NCBI GenBank assembly: GCA_942159475.1
Contig: OW804099.1
Location: 5,350,779-5,414,778, forward strand
From: Sthenelais limicola
Taxonomy: Eukaryota; Annelida; Polychaeta; Phyllodocida; Sigalionidae
Length of the DNA stretch: 64,000 bases
Direction of reading: 5' to 3'
Made by a program: the position numbers and the translations under genes. The notes under the pieces were generated by a model. The model did not search any database. It was not told the DNA's origin and saw only the letters and a program-made list of their open reading frames with translations. Position 1 is the stretch's first letter. The number at the start of each line of letters is the position of its first letter. Positions 23,300-32,339 of this stretch are shown one piece after another.

Positions 23300-26200
23300 T
23301 CACTCATAGCCTAATCGGTCAGGTGCTTGCCTATGACGCCTAGGCCGCTCCTCTAAGTAACCTGATCGCAACAAACCATCCATAGTCTTGGCTAGTGGTG
23401 AACCTTCTACCTTTTCCTCAGAATCTGAATCACTGGAACTCTCAGACACCACAGCCGCTGTGTCACCTTCCAGCTTCGTTCCCAGGCCCGGCGGCTGGTC
23501 AGACAACAAAGCTGGCTTATTGGGCGGACGGCCGCGCCTTTTCACATGTCTAACTATATTAGCTGCAGGTAACACGGCAGGAGCATGCCGCCCGGGTATG
23601 ACACGACCTTGAGGAGTAATCTTCAAGTAGTCTTTACCCGCTACCTGCTGCTTCTGATACTCAGATGCTCTATGCAAGTTAGTAACCTGCACTGGAGTCC
23701 CATCTGCATCAAAAGCCAATTTTAGTAAATCTCCATTCCATCTGAGAACTCCCTCCTCAGTCCTGAGTTCATAGGTAGAACCCTGCACACGACGTATGAC
23801 TTCAAAAGGACCATCCCATTTAGGGCCATATTTCTTCTGAGCCATAGGCGTCGCATACCTCCATACAACATCTCCAGATTTGAAAACCTTGGGTCTCGCC
23901 CGTCTATCAAAATATCGTTTCTGATAAACGGCTGAATGCCCCAAACGCTCCCTAACAAATCTATGTCCTTTCAGCAATAGCGTTTTAATCTCCTCCACAA
24001 AGACACTGCGACAAGGGAAATCAACGTCCCCAGTCAGAGTACCATATATAATGTCAGCCGGGACTGTTAATTCTGTACCGAATACCACCAAATTTGGCGT
24101 GCACATAGTACTCTTATGCACCGCTCCTCTATAAGCATGTGCAATACAGGGCACCAACAAATCCCAATTCAAATCTTCAAATTGTGTCAAACATGACAAT
24201 TGCTCAACAAGAACACGATTCCAACGTTCTACCTGCCCATTTGCCTGGGGTCTATAGGGAAGGGACATCAACTGCTCTATGTCAAGCAAGAGTAATAACT
24301 CCTTTAAAAGAGCTGAACGAAATTCTGGCGCTCCATCAGTCTGGAGGGAGACCGGTGGGCCGTACCTTAGCACCCACTCAGTAAACAAGGCCATCGCACA
24401 GGTAGCGGCTGTGTGATCGGGAAGCGGGTAAGCCTCAGCCCATTTAGAAAAATAATCTGTGACAACCATCACACAACTATTTCCCCTAGGGGTTCTCCTA
24501 AATGGACCAATGATATCCAAAGCAATGCGGCTCCAGCGCACACCATGGATTTCCTTCTTCAACGGGGTTATACCTTTTCCACCCCTACTCTTACAAGAAG
24601 CGCAAACTTCACAGCCGCGTACCCAATCGGCGATATCCCTCTTCATCCGGGGCCAAACAAACTTTTGTCTTGCCGCCTGATAAGTTTTGAACTCGCCAAA
24701 GTGAGCTGCAAGCTTACTCCCGTGCAAAGTACGGAATAACTCCTTCCTCAGAGCTAGAGGTACCAGTACACGTGTATACACAACTCCGTTGTCGCTTTCC
24801 CAATCCATACACAGCAATTCTTTTTCCACTTTTAAAAATTCTATCTTACTCACATAGTAACAGAACTCTCCCCCCTCAGCCAACAAAGCTTTATTGTCTG
24901 GCTTCTGAGTAAGACCCTGTACTATTGATTTGATTCTTGTGAGAACATCATCTTCTTCTTGCGCCACCTTCAACCGATCACCCGCCAATGTTGAAAATAT
25001 ATGGTAGTCCACAGTCATTGTAGCTACTACGGCGTCATGTGCACCACAATCCAGACAATCTTCTCTGGGACATCTTCTCACCGGCAGCCGCGAAAGCGCG
25101 TCCGCATTTATGTGTTTGCGGCCCGGCCTATGAACAATCTGATCTTCCCGCAATCCATAATGCTGCAAAGTGGTTAACCACCTTGCTAGCATACCAGAAG
25201 GATCTCTAAAGTTCATTAACCAGCGCAACGAAGCATGATCAGTTCTCAACATAAAGTCATGTTGCCCTATTATATAATGTTGAAACTTAGATAAATAAGT
25301 CAAAACAGCTAGCAACTCTCTTTTTGTAGCACAGTAATTCTGTTGGGCCTTAGTCAACGTATTACTGGCATAACTCAAAACCACCTCTCTCGAATTCTGC
25401 ATCTGAGAGAGGACTCCAGACATACCGAATCCACTCGCGTCAGTATCCAGAATGATAGTTCCAGACGGCTGTGGGTAGCCTAATACAGGAGGAGATGTCA
25501 ATAAATCTTTCAGGTCTGCAAAGGCCTTATGACAATTATCATCAAAGGTCACACGCCGATTATTCTTCAGCTCCGCCCCGGCTACCAATGCTTGAATAGG
25601 AGCTGCAACCTCTGAGAAATTGGGCATAAATTCTCTATAATATGAAGCGAAACCCAGAAACTGACGGACCTGCTTAATAGTAGTCGGAACCGGCCAAGAA
25701 TGGACTTTCTCCAACTTATCCGGATCCGCGCGGACTCCATCTTGCGAAACAATTCTCCCCAAATACTTCACATTCAGTTTGAAAAATTCACATTTCTTCG
25801 GTTTAAGCTTCAACCCATAATCGGCTAGTCTCTGCAAGACTTTTTCCGTATTTAACAATGCTTCATCAAAACTGGAGCCAAAGATGATTACATCGTCCAA
25901 ATAAACAAGACAGCATTTCCACCTCAATCCAGCCAACATTTGTTCCATCATACGCTCAAATGTGGCAGGCGCATTGCATAGTCCAAAACTCATAACCTTG
26001 AATTGGAACAGGCCCATAGTCGAGACAAAAGCCGTCTTCTCCTTACTAGCTTCGTCCATGGCAATTTGCCAGTAACCGCTCTCTAAATCCAAAGTTATAA
26101 ACCATAAGTTACCACCCAATGCCTCAATGCTTTCATCTATTCTAGGGAGAGGGAAAGAATCCTTCTTTGTGACCGCATTGACTGGACGATAGTCAACACA

Positions 26201-27526
26201 AAACCTGTCAGTGCCGTCACTTTTCTTCACAATCACAACCGCAGATCCCCAGGGGCTATTACTAGGTTCTATAACACCTTTATCGAGCATGTCTTGAATC
26301 TGTTTCTCAGCAGCTTCTCGACGCGCGCGCGGCAGGCGTCTATACACACTTTTAATTGGCACAGCATCACCTGTGTCAACCACATGACGCACTTTGTTAG
26401 TGTGTCCCAGTGTTTCACCCGGCAACCTGAAGCAATGTTTATACTGCCAAAGCAGATTCCTTAGTCTAATTATGTCCTCCGCCTTAGACAAATCAGACCC
26501 TCTTACCAATTTCGCTAGTGGGCATTCATCCACTGGCGGCATTGGAACTTCCGGTTCCAACATCTCCACATCAACAATAGGAGAATTATCATTCAAGAAA
26601 TCTTCTCCCCTTGCTGTCTGCAGTTCGATCAGTACGGGAGAGCTAGTGGGATTGCATACAGACAGCGTGCAATTATATCGGTCGCCAGCAACCAATAAAC
26701 TCCCTGCAACATAACATCCCAACTCCGCCTCATCTGGTTCAAAGAACATGTCCTCATTCGGGGACATTGGGCCAATGCCACTACAAATAGTGGAGAAAGC
26801 GTCTATGAAAATACTCTCACAGTTGCTCCTTGTCATAGGCCCACTTTGCAATGCCCTGCACATTACCGATTGTTCACCTGCCTCGAGAGTGAATAAACCA
26901 GACCAGTCGGAATTACATTTATGGAGATAGATAAAATCCATCCCCAAGATACCAGCTTCTGCTCCAACCAAACCACTTACCACCAGGCAGTTGAGGGCAT
27001 ACCAAGCACCTCCCAACCCCAGCGCGAGTCGCACACACCCATGCGTCTTTAGATTATGACCAGTCCCAGCATAGCACGTCACTCCACATGGCATCAATGA
27101 CGGCCTGACTGAGAGTTCATCATATACATGCCTTTTTACCAGCGTGCATTGTGCCCCCCAGTCAATAAGGAATTGACCAGTTACATTCACTAAAGTCACA
27201 TCCGCATACATGCGCTCAGCCACAAGCGGACGATTGCGGTCTGAAACACAAATCTCAAAATCACGCAAGTCACACACCATCACCTTACTCACCACCCGGG
27301 CATCTTCCCCCCATTCAACTTTTAGAATTTGCCCAGGCATGCATACATACTCAGGATCTCCTTCATTCACCACCATCACTGAGCATGTGGCGCGCCCAAT
27401 TGCGCCAATGCCGTTGCCCTCGTGCACTTCACCTCCAAGATCACCTTCTCCATGGGCGTCCCCAGGCTGATCTAGGGGCACAAGAACATCGGATCCAATT
27501 GGTTTACCAGCCCAATTTATCGACAA
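23300..27526 (-). CDS. pol: Ty3/gypsy Pol polyprotein (PR-RT-RNase H-integrase)
   Basis: About 1408 residues, uninterrupted. The protease-like region has IDWGAQCTLV near residue 121 and a second block ILGMDFI. RT carries RFCVDYRPVNAVTKK, VMSFGLCNAPATFERMM and the catalytic YLDD. RNase H has ILDTDASGFG and RTDHASLRW. The integrase has a zinc-binding HHCC-type N-terminus (HGSKLAAHFG ... CEVCASC), a DDE core (ALDIIGP, QTDGAPEF, QVERWNR) and a GPY/F-like module (YGPKWDGPFEVI). No chromodomain is seen. The listed start codon is TTG; the frame is open upstream into the gag overlap, so expression by -1 frameshifting is likely. The protease Asp is followed by Trp-Gly instead of Thr/Ser-Gly, which may impair it. 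Otherwise the element looks recently active. Confidence 0.95.
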   Translation of the reverse strand: MSINWAGKPIGSDVLVPLDQPGDAHGEGDLGGEVHEGNGIGAIGRATCSVMVVNEGDPEYVCMPGQILKVEWGEDARVVSKVMVCDLRDFEICVSDRNRPLVAERMYADVTLVNVTGQFLIDWGAQCTLVKRHVYDELSVRPSLMPCGVTCYAGTGHNLKTHGCVRLALGLGGAWYALNCLVVSGLVGAEAGILGMDFIYLHKCNSDWSGLFTLEAGEQSVMCRALQSGPMTRSNCESIFIDAFSTICSGIGPMSPNEDMFFEPDEAELGCYVAGSLLVAGDRYNCTLSVCNPTSSPVLIELQTARGEDFLNDNSPIVDVEMLEPEVPMPPVDECPLAKLVRGSDLSKAEDIIRLRNLLWQYKHCFRLPGETLGHTNKVRHVVDTGDAVPIKSVYRRLPRARREAAEKQIQDMLDKGVIEPSNSPWGSAVVIVKKSDGTDRFCVDYRPVNAVTKKDSFPLPRIDESIEALGGNLWFITLDLESGYWQIAMDEASKEKTAFVSTMGLFQFKVMSFGLCNAPATFERMMEQMLAGLRWKCCLVYLDDVIIFGSSFDEALLNTEKVLQRLADYGLKLKPKKCEFFKLNVKYLGRIVSQDGVRADPDKLEKVHSWPVPTTIKQVRQFLGFASYYREFMPNFSEVAAPIQALVAGAELKNNRRVTFDDNCHKAFADLKDLLTSPPVLGYPQPSGTIILDTDASGFGMSGVLSQMQNSREVVLSYASNTLTKAQQNYCATKRELLAVLTYLSKFQHYIIGQHDFMLRTDHASLRWLMNFRDPSGMLARWLTTLQHYGLREDQIVHRPGRKHINADALSRLPVRRCPREDCLDCGAHDAVVATMTVDYHIFSTLAGDRLKVAQEEDDVLTRIKSIVQGLTQKPDNKALLAEGGEFCYYVSKIEFLKVEKELLCMDWESDNGVVYTRVLVPLALRKELFRTLHGSKLAAHFGEFKTYQAARQKFVWPRMKRDIADWVRGCEVCASCKSRGGKGITPLKKEIHGVRWSRIALDIIGPFRRTPRGNSCVMVVTDYFSKWAEAYPLPDHTAATCAMALFTEWVLRYGPPVSLQTDGAPEFRSALLKELLLLLDIEQLMSLPYRPQANGQVERWNRVLVEQLSCLTQFEDLNWDLLVPCIAHAYRGAVHKSTMCTPNLVVFGTELTVPADIIYGTLTGDVDFPCRSVFVEEIKTLLLKGHRFVRERLGHSAVYQKRYFDRRARPKVFKSGDVVWRYATPMAQKKYGPKWDGPFEVIRRVQGSTYELRTEEGVLRWNGDLLKLAFDADGTPVQVTNLHRASEYQKQQVAGKDYLKITPQGRVIPGRHAPAVLPAANIVRHVKRRGRPPNKPALLSDQPPGLGTKLEGDTAAVVSESSSDSDSEEKVEGSPLAKTMDGLLRSGYLEERPRRHRQAPDRLGYE

Positions 27527-27567
27527 TGCGGTGTGTATGCTGTTTGTCGCGATCTCCTGTTCACCGC

Positions 27568-28863
27568 CTAAGAAGATCCGACCTTGTTTAACAGCAGAGC
27601 CAACTGTTCCTTAATTGCCGCAGCCTGAGCTGTAAAGTCATCAAAAGACTTAACATGTGTTTTTTGTTTAACACAATCCGCCCACATGTGTCCTTCCTGC
27701 TGACAATAGTAGCATTTCCGAGGCATACCAGGTCTTCTCCTATAATTTCCTTCAGAAGAACCCTTTCTACCCCCCTCACCCGACTCGGCAGGTGGTGGTG
27801 GTAAAGCCTCCAGTTGCGGTTTTGGCCTTTTCTGCCACGCCCGAAAAGCTTGAAACTCTGCCATTTCTCTATCATCCCATTCTCGTTCCGATTTGGTCAC
27901 AGTAGTTACCGTTGACACACCCGCCCCGCTTTTAATCGAGTGTAAATGCGAAGACGTGTGTGAAACTTCACTGGTTCCAAATACATCCCTATATCTAGTA
28001 GCGGCTGCCGCAGCCGAAACTATATCGGTCGGCTCCTGCATTGCAACATATTGCGACATGCCTTTATCCACCAACCCATCAAGAAATGTTTTTACCGCCA
28101 TATCATGCAACGTGCCATCCCATTCACCGAAAGCATGTACTGCCTTCAAACTTAAGTTCTGGCTGAAAGCAGCCGGACTCTGCCCAGGATCTTGCCTGCA
28201 TTCGAAAAATTCCCGCTTTCGCGTCTTATCAGACTTTTCAGCCTGATAATCATATTCGAGCATCTGTAGCAGCTGATCGACTGAAAAATCATCCGGCTCC
28301 AGCATCATAGCTTGCGGCAGCTGTTTACCTACTCCGGTTAGCAGTTGTATTTTATAAGTCTCATCATCCCAATTATTTGAACGCGCTATCATTACTGTGC
28401 GTCTTTGATAGTCACGCCAATCCTCCCGACCATCCCATTCAGGGAAGTTCACAGTTCTAGGGTTGCGAATTGGCTTAGTTGGTTTGAACTTAGGCATGCC
28501 AAATGCAGGTCCCTTACCTTCAGGTAAGTAACCCGCGGCTGGATCTATTGACCGCCTAACTCCACTCATATTGGCCGGCAATGATCGCCTTACCGCACCC
28601 ATAATTCCATAACCGACTGGACTAGGACTAGAAGGGCGCAAACCACGCGCAGCTTCTAAAGCACTCCTCCTGTCACCTTTAAACGCCCGCCCGCCAGTTG
28701 GTGCGTCCGGCATGACCGACGTATAATGTGGTGGATATGATGCTACATTATCTGGACTTCCTTTCCTTTGATCAAAGTCAGGTAAATCATTCATGATTCG
28801 GGTGTATGATTCATTAGTTATACCACCCGGATTCTCATAAATAGGAGTGCTAACCTTTTCCAC
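27568..28863 (-). CDS. gag: Ty3/gypsy Gag (capsid and CCHC nucleocapsid), main frame
   Basis: 431 residues counted from a GTG at 28863; a TAA lies just upstream in this frame, so the true start is probably the ATG at 29075 in the overlapping frame. The central region (FPEWDGREDWRDY; SPAAFSQNLSLKAVHAF) is retrotransposon-capsid-like. Near residues 384-397 is a zinc knuckle CYYCQQEGHMWADC (C-x2-C-x4-H-x4-C). The C-terminus overlaps the -1 pol frame. It should package element RNA in a virus-like particle. Confidence 0.88.
   Translation of the reverse strand: MEKVSTPIYENPGGITNESYTRIMNDLPDFDQRKGSPDNVASYPPHYTSVMPDAPTGGRAFKGDRRSALEAARGLRPSSPSPVGYGIMGAVRRSLPANMSGVRRSIDPAAGYLPEGKGPAFGMPKFKPTKPIRNPRTVNFPEWDGREDWRDYQRRTVMIARSNNWDDETYKIQLLTGVGKQLPQAMMLEPDDFSVDQLLQMLEYDYQAEKSDKTRKREFFECRQDPGQSPAAFSQNLSLKAVHAFGEWDGTLHDMAVKTFLDGLVDKGMSQYVAMQEPTDIVSAAAAATRYRDVFGTSEVSHTSSHLHSIKSGAGVSTVTTVTKSEREWDDREMAEFQAFRAWQKRPKPQLEALPPPPAESGEGGRKGSSEGNYRRRPGMPRKCYYCQQEGHMWADCVKQKTHVKSFDDFTAQAAAIKEQLALLLNKVGSS
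27569..27598 (-). promoter_or_regulatory. Putative -1 ribosomal frameshift signal, gag-pol
   Basis: At 27592-27586 (minus) the gag frame reads G TTA AAC, a heptamer used for -1 shifting in some nidoviruses. Pol is in the -1 frame, open only from a TAA near 27615 past the gag stop at 27568, and the heptamer falls inside that window. Seven nucleotides downstream a GATCTTC / GGAGATC pair can form a 7-bp stem with a 14-nt loop. Site position and spacing are right; function is inferred. Confidence 0.5.
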
Positions 28864-29075
28864 CTTGAATTAGCTTCTATGCTCGCTTTCACCCGCACAT
28901 TAGCATCAACATGGGGTTCCAGCGATCGATTGAAATTCAGTTTTGACTGAGCCAACTGATTTTCCAAGTTCTGAATAGTCTGATTCGTTTGCTGCAGAAA
29001 TTCATCCACAGCCATCAGGTCATCCGGCGCTCCAGTGGAGAGCCGGACATCTTTCCCCTTGTCACCCATCGGCAC
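28818..29075 (-). CDS. gag: Gag N-terminal segment in shifted frame
   Basis: ATG at 29075, 66 nt after the PBS, opens 85 codons with a coiled-coil-like segment (LQQTNQTIQNLENQLAQSKL). It overlaps the main gag frame by about 45 nt; the main frame is -1 relative to it and lacks its own ATG. The junction lies around a GGTGGAAAAGG stretch. The simplest reading is a one-base indel in A4 (mutation or assembly error) that split gag; a programmed shift is less likely because no good heptamer is present. Confidence 0.6.
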   Translation of the reverse strand: MPMGDKGKDVRLSTGAPDDLMAVDEFLQQTNQTIQNLENQLAQSKLNFNRSLEPHVDANVRVKASIEANSRWKRLALLFMRIRVV

Positions 29076-29140
29076 TCCTCGTTAGAGGCTACCGACGGCT
29101 GACACAGGTCTCACCCGTTAGCGAGCAAAAATCCAAAAAT

Positions 29141-29153
29141 GGTCACGGCACCA
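29141..29153 (-). other. Primer binding site
   Basis: On the minus strand TGGTGCCGTGACC lies three bases after the LTR end ...GGACACTACA. TGG at the LTR boundary complements a tRNA 3' CCA. The priming tRNA was not identified. Confidence 0.75.
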
Positions 29154-29156
29154 AAT

Positions 29157-29553
29157 TGTAGTGTCCGATCGACGGCCTTAAGCGACTATGAGACTTAATC
29201 TATCGAATAAAGACAACGACAACAACAGGATCTAATGGACCTCGCCAGCTTCTCTCTTTATATACTTCTGTTCCTCACCCGGGCTGCTCTCACGAGAACA
29301 ACAACAATACAACACGTCACATCGAATAATCAATACATAGGTGTGCATACACAATGGGTGTATAAGGAAGGAATAATCAGTAAATATATGGAACAAGCAG
29401 TATCACACAGCAATAAAAAAGTTAAAATACAGACCACCGAAATACAACGACCTCTATCGGTCAAACCCACCACAACCGCGACCAGCGCGGCTACTCTAGA
29501 CTTACTTAGCGGGACTGGTACAACAGCCGCGTAGCCCCGGCTCTGGTTTAACA
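29157..29553 (-). repeat. 5' LTR of the Ty3/gypsy element
   Basis: A ~397-bp segment with TGT...ACA termini (minus strand starts TGTTAAACCAGAGCC and ends CGGACACTACA) followed directly by the PBS. A TATA box (TATATAAAG on the minus strand) is at 29264-29256, about 100 bp before the LTR end. The outer boundary is inferred without a second LTR; an inverted CGGCTCTGG/CCAGAGCCG pair straddles it. Confidence 0.7.
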
Positions 29554-29820
29554 AATGTCAATCCAGAGCCGCGCACCACAATATGCTGGTTCCTTCCAGC
29601 TCAATTTTCTTAAACTGTCAATAAGGGATCCTACTTTAGTCAGTTGTATTTCAACCTCTCTGAAATAACCTTGCAAAGGTTCAAAATCTACAATAAAACC
29701 AACCTTCCATTCTGACCTCACAGAATAGGTTTCATGAACCTTTCTAAAGAACACATGTTCTTCTAAACTCATTGTGAGTGTAAATGCACAGAAAATCACC
29801 AGTGCTACAAACTTCGTCAT
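29554..29820 (-). pseudogene. Envelope-like secreted/membrane ORF, truncated by Ty3 insertion
   Basis: ATG at 29820 is preceded by a strong splice acceptor (TTAATTCTCTCCACAG at about 29831). The first ~20 residues are a signal peptide (MTKFVALVIFCAFTL). The following segment, with a SEWKV core and a predicted ectodomain-like pattern, resembles the N-termini of envelope-like proteins of invertebrate LTR retroelements; this is recognition by pattern only. The frame is cut after about 89 codons by the LTR at 29553. A host secreted-protein exon is the alternative. Confidence 0.45.
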
Positions 29821-30089
29821 GACTGCCTCTCTGTGGAGAGAATTAAAATACAATTAACATGGAATCAGTCATTCCCCAATGCTAAAACAAGCATAATACA
29901 TTATTTGACAAAGTTTAACTATCAATGTAATAGCACCCTTCCCTTATCTCAATGGCTGTCCCAGCCTGCTACCAAAACATAACAATAATAAACAAGGGAG
30001 TCAGAACTTCTCCAGCTCTGGACTTTGACCTCGGATAATTATACCATTGAAGGGGAAAGAACATTAGTAACAACAACCTATTACAATGA

Positions 30090-30398
30090 TTATAACAAGT
30101 CAGCTATATATTTTAATAGATCTCTAACTTTCTGATTCTCAACCCTTAGGATCCTTCTCCTTTTACTATCTGGGTTTTCCAAGTCCTCATCAGAAATCAT
30201 AGCCTGACCTTGTTCTTCTCTTGTCCTCTTGGACATTTCAGGGTTTCTTTTCCCTTCAGATGGAGTCTTAACCTCAACTTCCATCTCAGGTGCAGCATTC
30301 TCTACACCTAAATTAACAGAAGGATTCATTACACCTTCTCCAGAAGACACTGCAATATCAGGGCTTTTAGCTGCATCTTGCACTTTTTCCCACTCCAC
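30090..30398 (-). CDS. Charged ORF of unknown function
   Basis: About 102 codons beginning after a TGA, without an upstream ATG, so probably an exon or the 3' part of a longer ORF. The sequence is acidic then strongly basic (DSKRRRILRVENQKVRD), reminiscent of a nuclear-localisation-type tail. It lies 270 bp upstream of the envelope-like ORF on the same strand and could be the C-terminal tail of the same older element's polyprotein. Confidence 0.3.
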   Translation of the reverse strand: MEWEKVQDAAKSPDIAVSSGEGVMNPSVNLGVENAAPEMEVEVKTPSEGKRNPEMSKRTREEQGQAMISDEDLENPDSKRRRILRVENQKVRDLLKYIADLL

Positions 30399-30584
30399 AA
30401 TTCAGTTCAGTAGAATTACACATGAACTTGGGAATTTAATATTGTGATATTTTCTATATAAATTGGGGAGGTATTATGTAACACAGCATGACAGCATGAG
30501 TGAAGCATGAGTGTATATAATATGTGAGTGAGCATACGCCGCAGCGCGTGATCAACGCGTGACAAATGTCACGTACACTGCAAC

Positions 30585-30600
30585 TATAAATAAAGAGATT
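30585..30600 (+). promoter_or_regulatory. TATA-like promoter motif
   Basis: ACTATAAATAAAGAGATT follows a CRE/E-box-like GCGTGATCAACGCGTGAC block; the context resembles a U3-R boundary of a solo LTR or a class II promoter. No ORF downstream on the plus strand is convincing. Confidence 0.25.
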
Positions 30601-31380
30601 ATCATCCGCCTGTTAGGGGGAACTTGGCATACTTCTTCTCTGTGTCGCTCTGTACGGAGCTGCTCCGGTCACTATCGTAGAGAACCTATTACCCCAGTGG
30701 TAAAAGAAGGTAGACTCGTAGTGTACAGGGGGAGCTCCAACAACTCCAACATCTTTGCCTTGTCCTCCACTTCCACTGATGCCCAGCCCCAGCACCTAGG
30801 GCAACTTAGGTCAACCCGAGGTCTACCCCCCGTGTCCCCAGTACTCGGCACTGGGTGACAAAAATATATTTTTCCACCTTTGTGAACATAGATAAGTAAC
30901 TCAGGAAAGATGTTAGCCGAAATAAGAAGCAATTTGTGTAATAGTTAATTTATGATTTGAACCAACGTTTCAGTGTTTCATAGCACCTCCATCAGGGTAA
31001 TTCAGGAAAGAATATATGCATCAGAACTGCTACACGTTTCAAACACAACTAGCGAACAGTTTTAAATCGATTAATTCAACTCAGCTACCCGATACCCATC
31101 TCCCCAGGTGTCTGAGTAAGGTAAAACTCCAGAAATTTGATGTAGTGAAAAGCTGAGGAAACACATCACTGACATGAATTAAGAATGTTATTAGAAATCA
31201 TCTCTATGTTAAGCGCCCATGGTGTTGTTGGTTATATCAATCTTGTGACAGGTAATATTTCTCATGGCAGAATTCAGGTAAGTGAGTTTTCAATACAATG
31301 CACTATTAGTCCAGTCATGTCCCTCAAAACTCAAATATCTGTCAAAATCTGAGATAAGGAGAATTAGAATTTATGGATCA

Positions 31381-32328
31381 TCAAGTGCTTATATGTGCTA
31401 TGTCCTCCCCAATGGTTCCGACATCAGAATTCACTGCTCTCCTACAGAAAAAGCAATCTTTAGTCAGAAGAGCAAATGCCTTGCGAAAATCCTTACTTCT
31501 CCAGACATAAATCAAAGGATTAACAACAAATGTCAACTCAAACATAATTAAAGACACTCTATACAAAGCGAGAAGGAATGCAGGAGACTCATTATCTGTG
31601 ATACCAACTAACAATGCCAATGGTAAATACATCATAAAGAAGAAGCCAACTACCATGCCCAACATTTTAGCCAGCTTAAATTCTTGGCTTCTGTTTTTCA
31701 GTTGGGAACTAGTTGGTATTGTACCAGCAACCTGGCTGTTTCGTTTCATGTACATGAAGCCAATTAGAAGGTAGAATATCAAAGTGACACTTGAAGTAAA
31801 GAAGAACACTGAAACAGCATAATAAGTTACAATAGGCCCGGCATATATGAGCAGGGTGCATGCATCTTTGGCAGTTGGGGATCTTCGAAATATAATTATG
31901 AAAGCAACATGCAAAGCCCCAATCATAGAACAAATTATCACTGAAAAAGCATACATTGAAACTGGCCATTTTCGCCAGTGACCAATTGCTGCCTTCAAAG
32001 ATGCATACCTTTCAATGGCAATTGCGGAAAATGAGGCAAGTTGCATTAAAACAAGACCTCCATCAATAGCAGAAGATATGAAGCAGAAAATTATCCCAAG
32101 TAAAGCATAACTTTGGCTGAAGTAGAAGTATGCTCTTATCGGTATAAGTATAAATGAGAATACACCATGAATCAAATCACTTACAGTGAGGCTAGTTATC
32201 AAAATATTGGAAGGTGTCCTCAGAAAACTGTACCTTTTGATGCATATCAAAGTCATGGAATTTAGAACAACTGCGACGAGGCCAAGTATTGTCCTGACAA
32301 TGTTTCCAAAGAAGTAAAGTGTATCCAT
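31381..32328 (-). CDS. Class A (rhodopsin-like) G protein-coupled receptor, single exon
   Basis: 315 residues in one exon from ATG at 32328. Seven hydrophobic helices: about 11-30, 41-63, 78-108, 121-146, 163-195, 218-243 and 255-277. Class A landmarks are Asn23 in TM1, Asp51 in TM2, Cys82 and Cys157 for the TM3-ECL2 disulfide, ERY at 106-108 in place of DRY, Pro236 in TM6, and NPLIY at 270-274 followed by helix 8 (RSKDFRKAF). TM6 has FMMYLP rather than CWxP. The short N-terminus (~10 aa, no signal peptide) fits a small-ligand receptor. The ligand is unknown; similar orphan receptors form large intronless families in cnidarians and other invertebrates. No damage is visible. Confidence 0.9.
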   Translation of the reverse strand: MDTLYFFGNIVRTILGLVAVVLNSMTLICIKRYSFLRTPSNILITSLTVSDLIHGVFSFILIPIRAYFYFSQSYALLGIIFCFISSAIDGGLVLMQLASFSAIAIERYASLKAAIGHWRKWPVSMYAFSVIICSMIGALHVAFIIIFRRSPTAKDACTLLIYAGPIVTYYAVSVFFFTSSVTLIFYLLIGFMYMKRNSQVAGTIPTSSQLKNRSQEFKLAKMLGMVVGFFFMMYLPLALLVGITDNESPAFLLALYRVSLIMFELTFVVNPLIYVWRSKDFRKAFALLTKDCFFCRRAVNSDVGTIGEDIAHIST

Positions 32329-32339
32329 TAGTACTTATT

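Larger units (their letters stand above)
20911..29553 (-). mobile_element. Ty3/gypsy LTR retrotransposon, 3' end in gap
   Basis: On the minus strand: 5' LTR (29553-29157), PBS (29153-29141), gag (29075-27568), pol (to 23300) and a third ORF (22582 into the gap). Domain order PR-RT-RH-IN defines Ty3/gypsy (Metaviridae). No second LTR is visible between 23300 and the gap. The gap's left flank is unrelated sequence carrying a family B fragment (20583-20615), so the 3' LTR is most simply inside the gap. Attribution of the third ORF to this element is inference from orientation and position. Confidence 0.75.

Noticed and set aside
23388..28246. Plus-strand ORFs opposite gag and pol
   Set aside because: Antisense shadows of the Ty3/gypsy coding frames.
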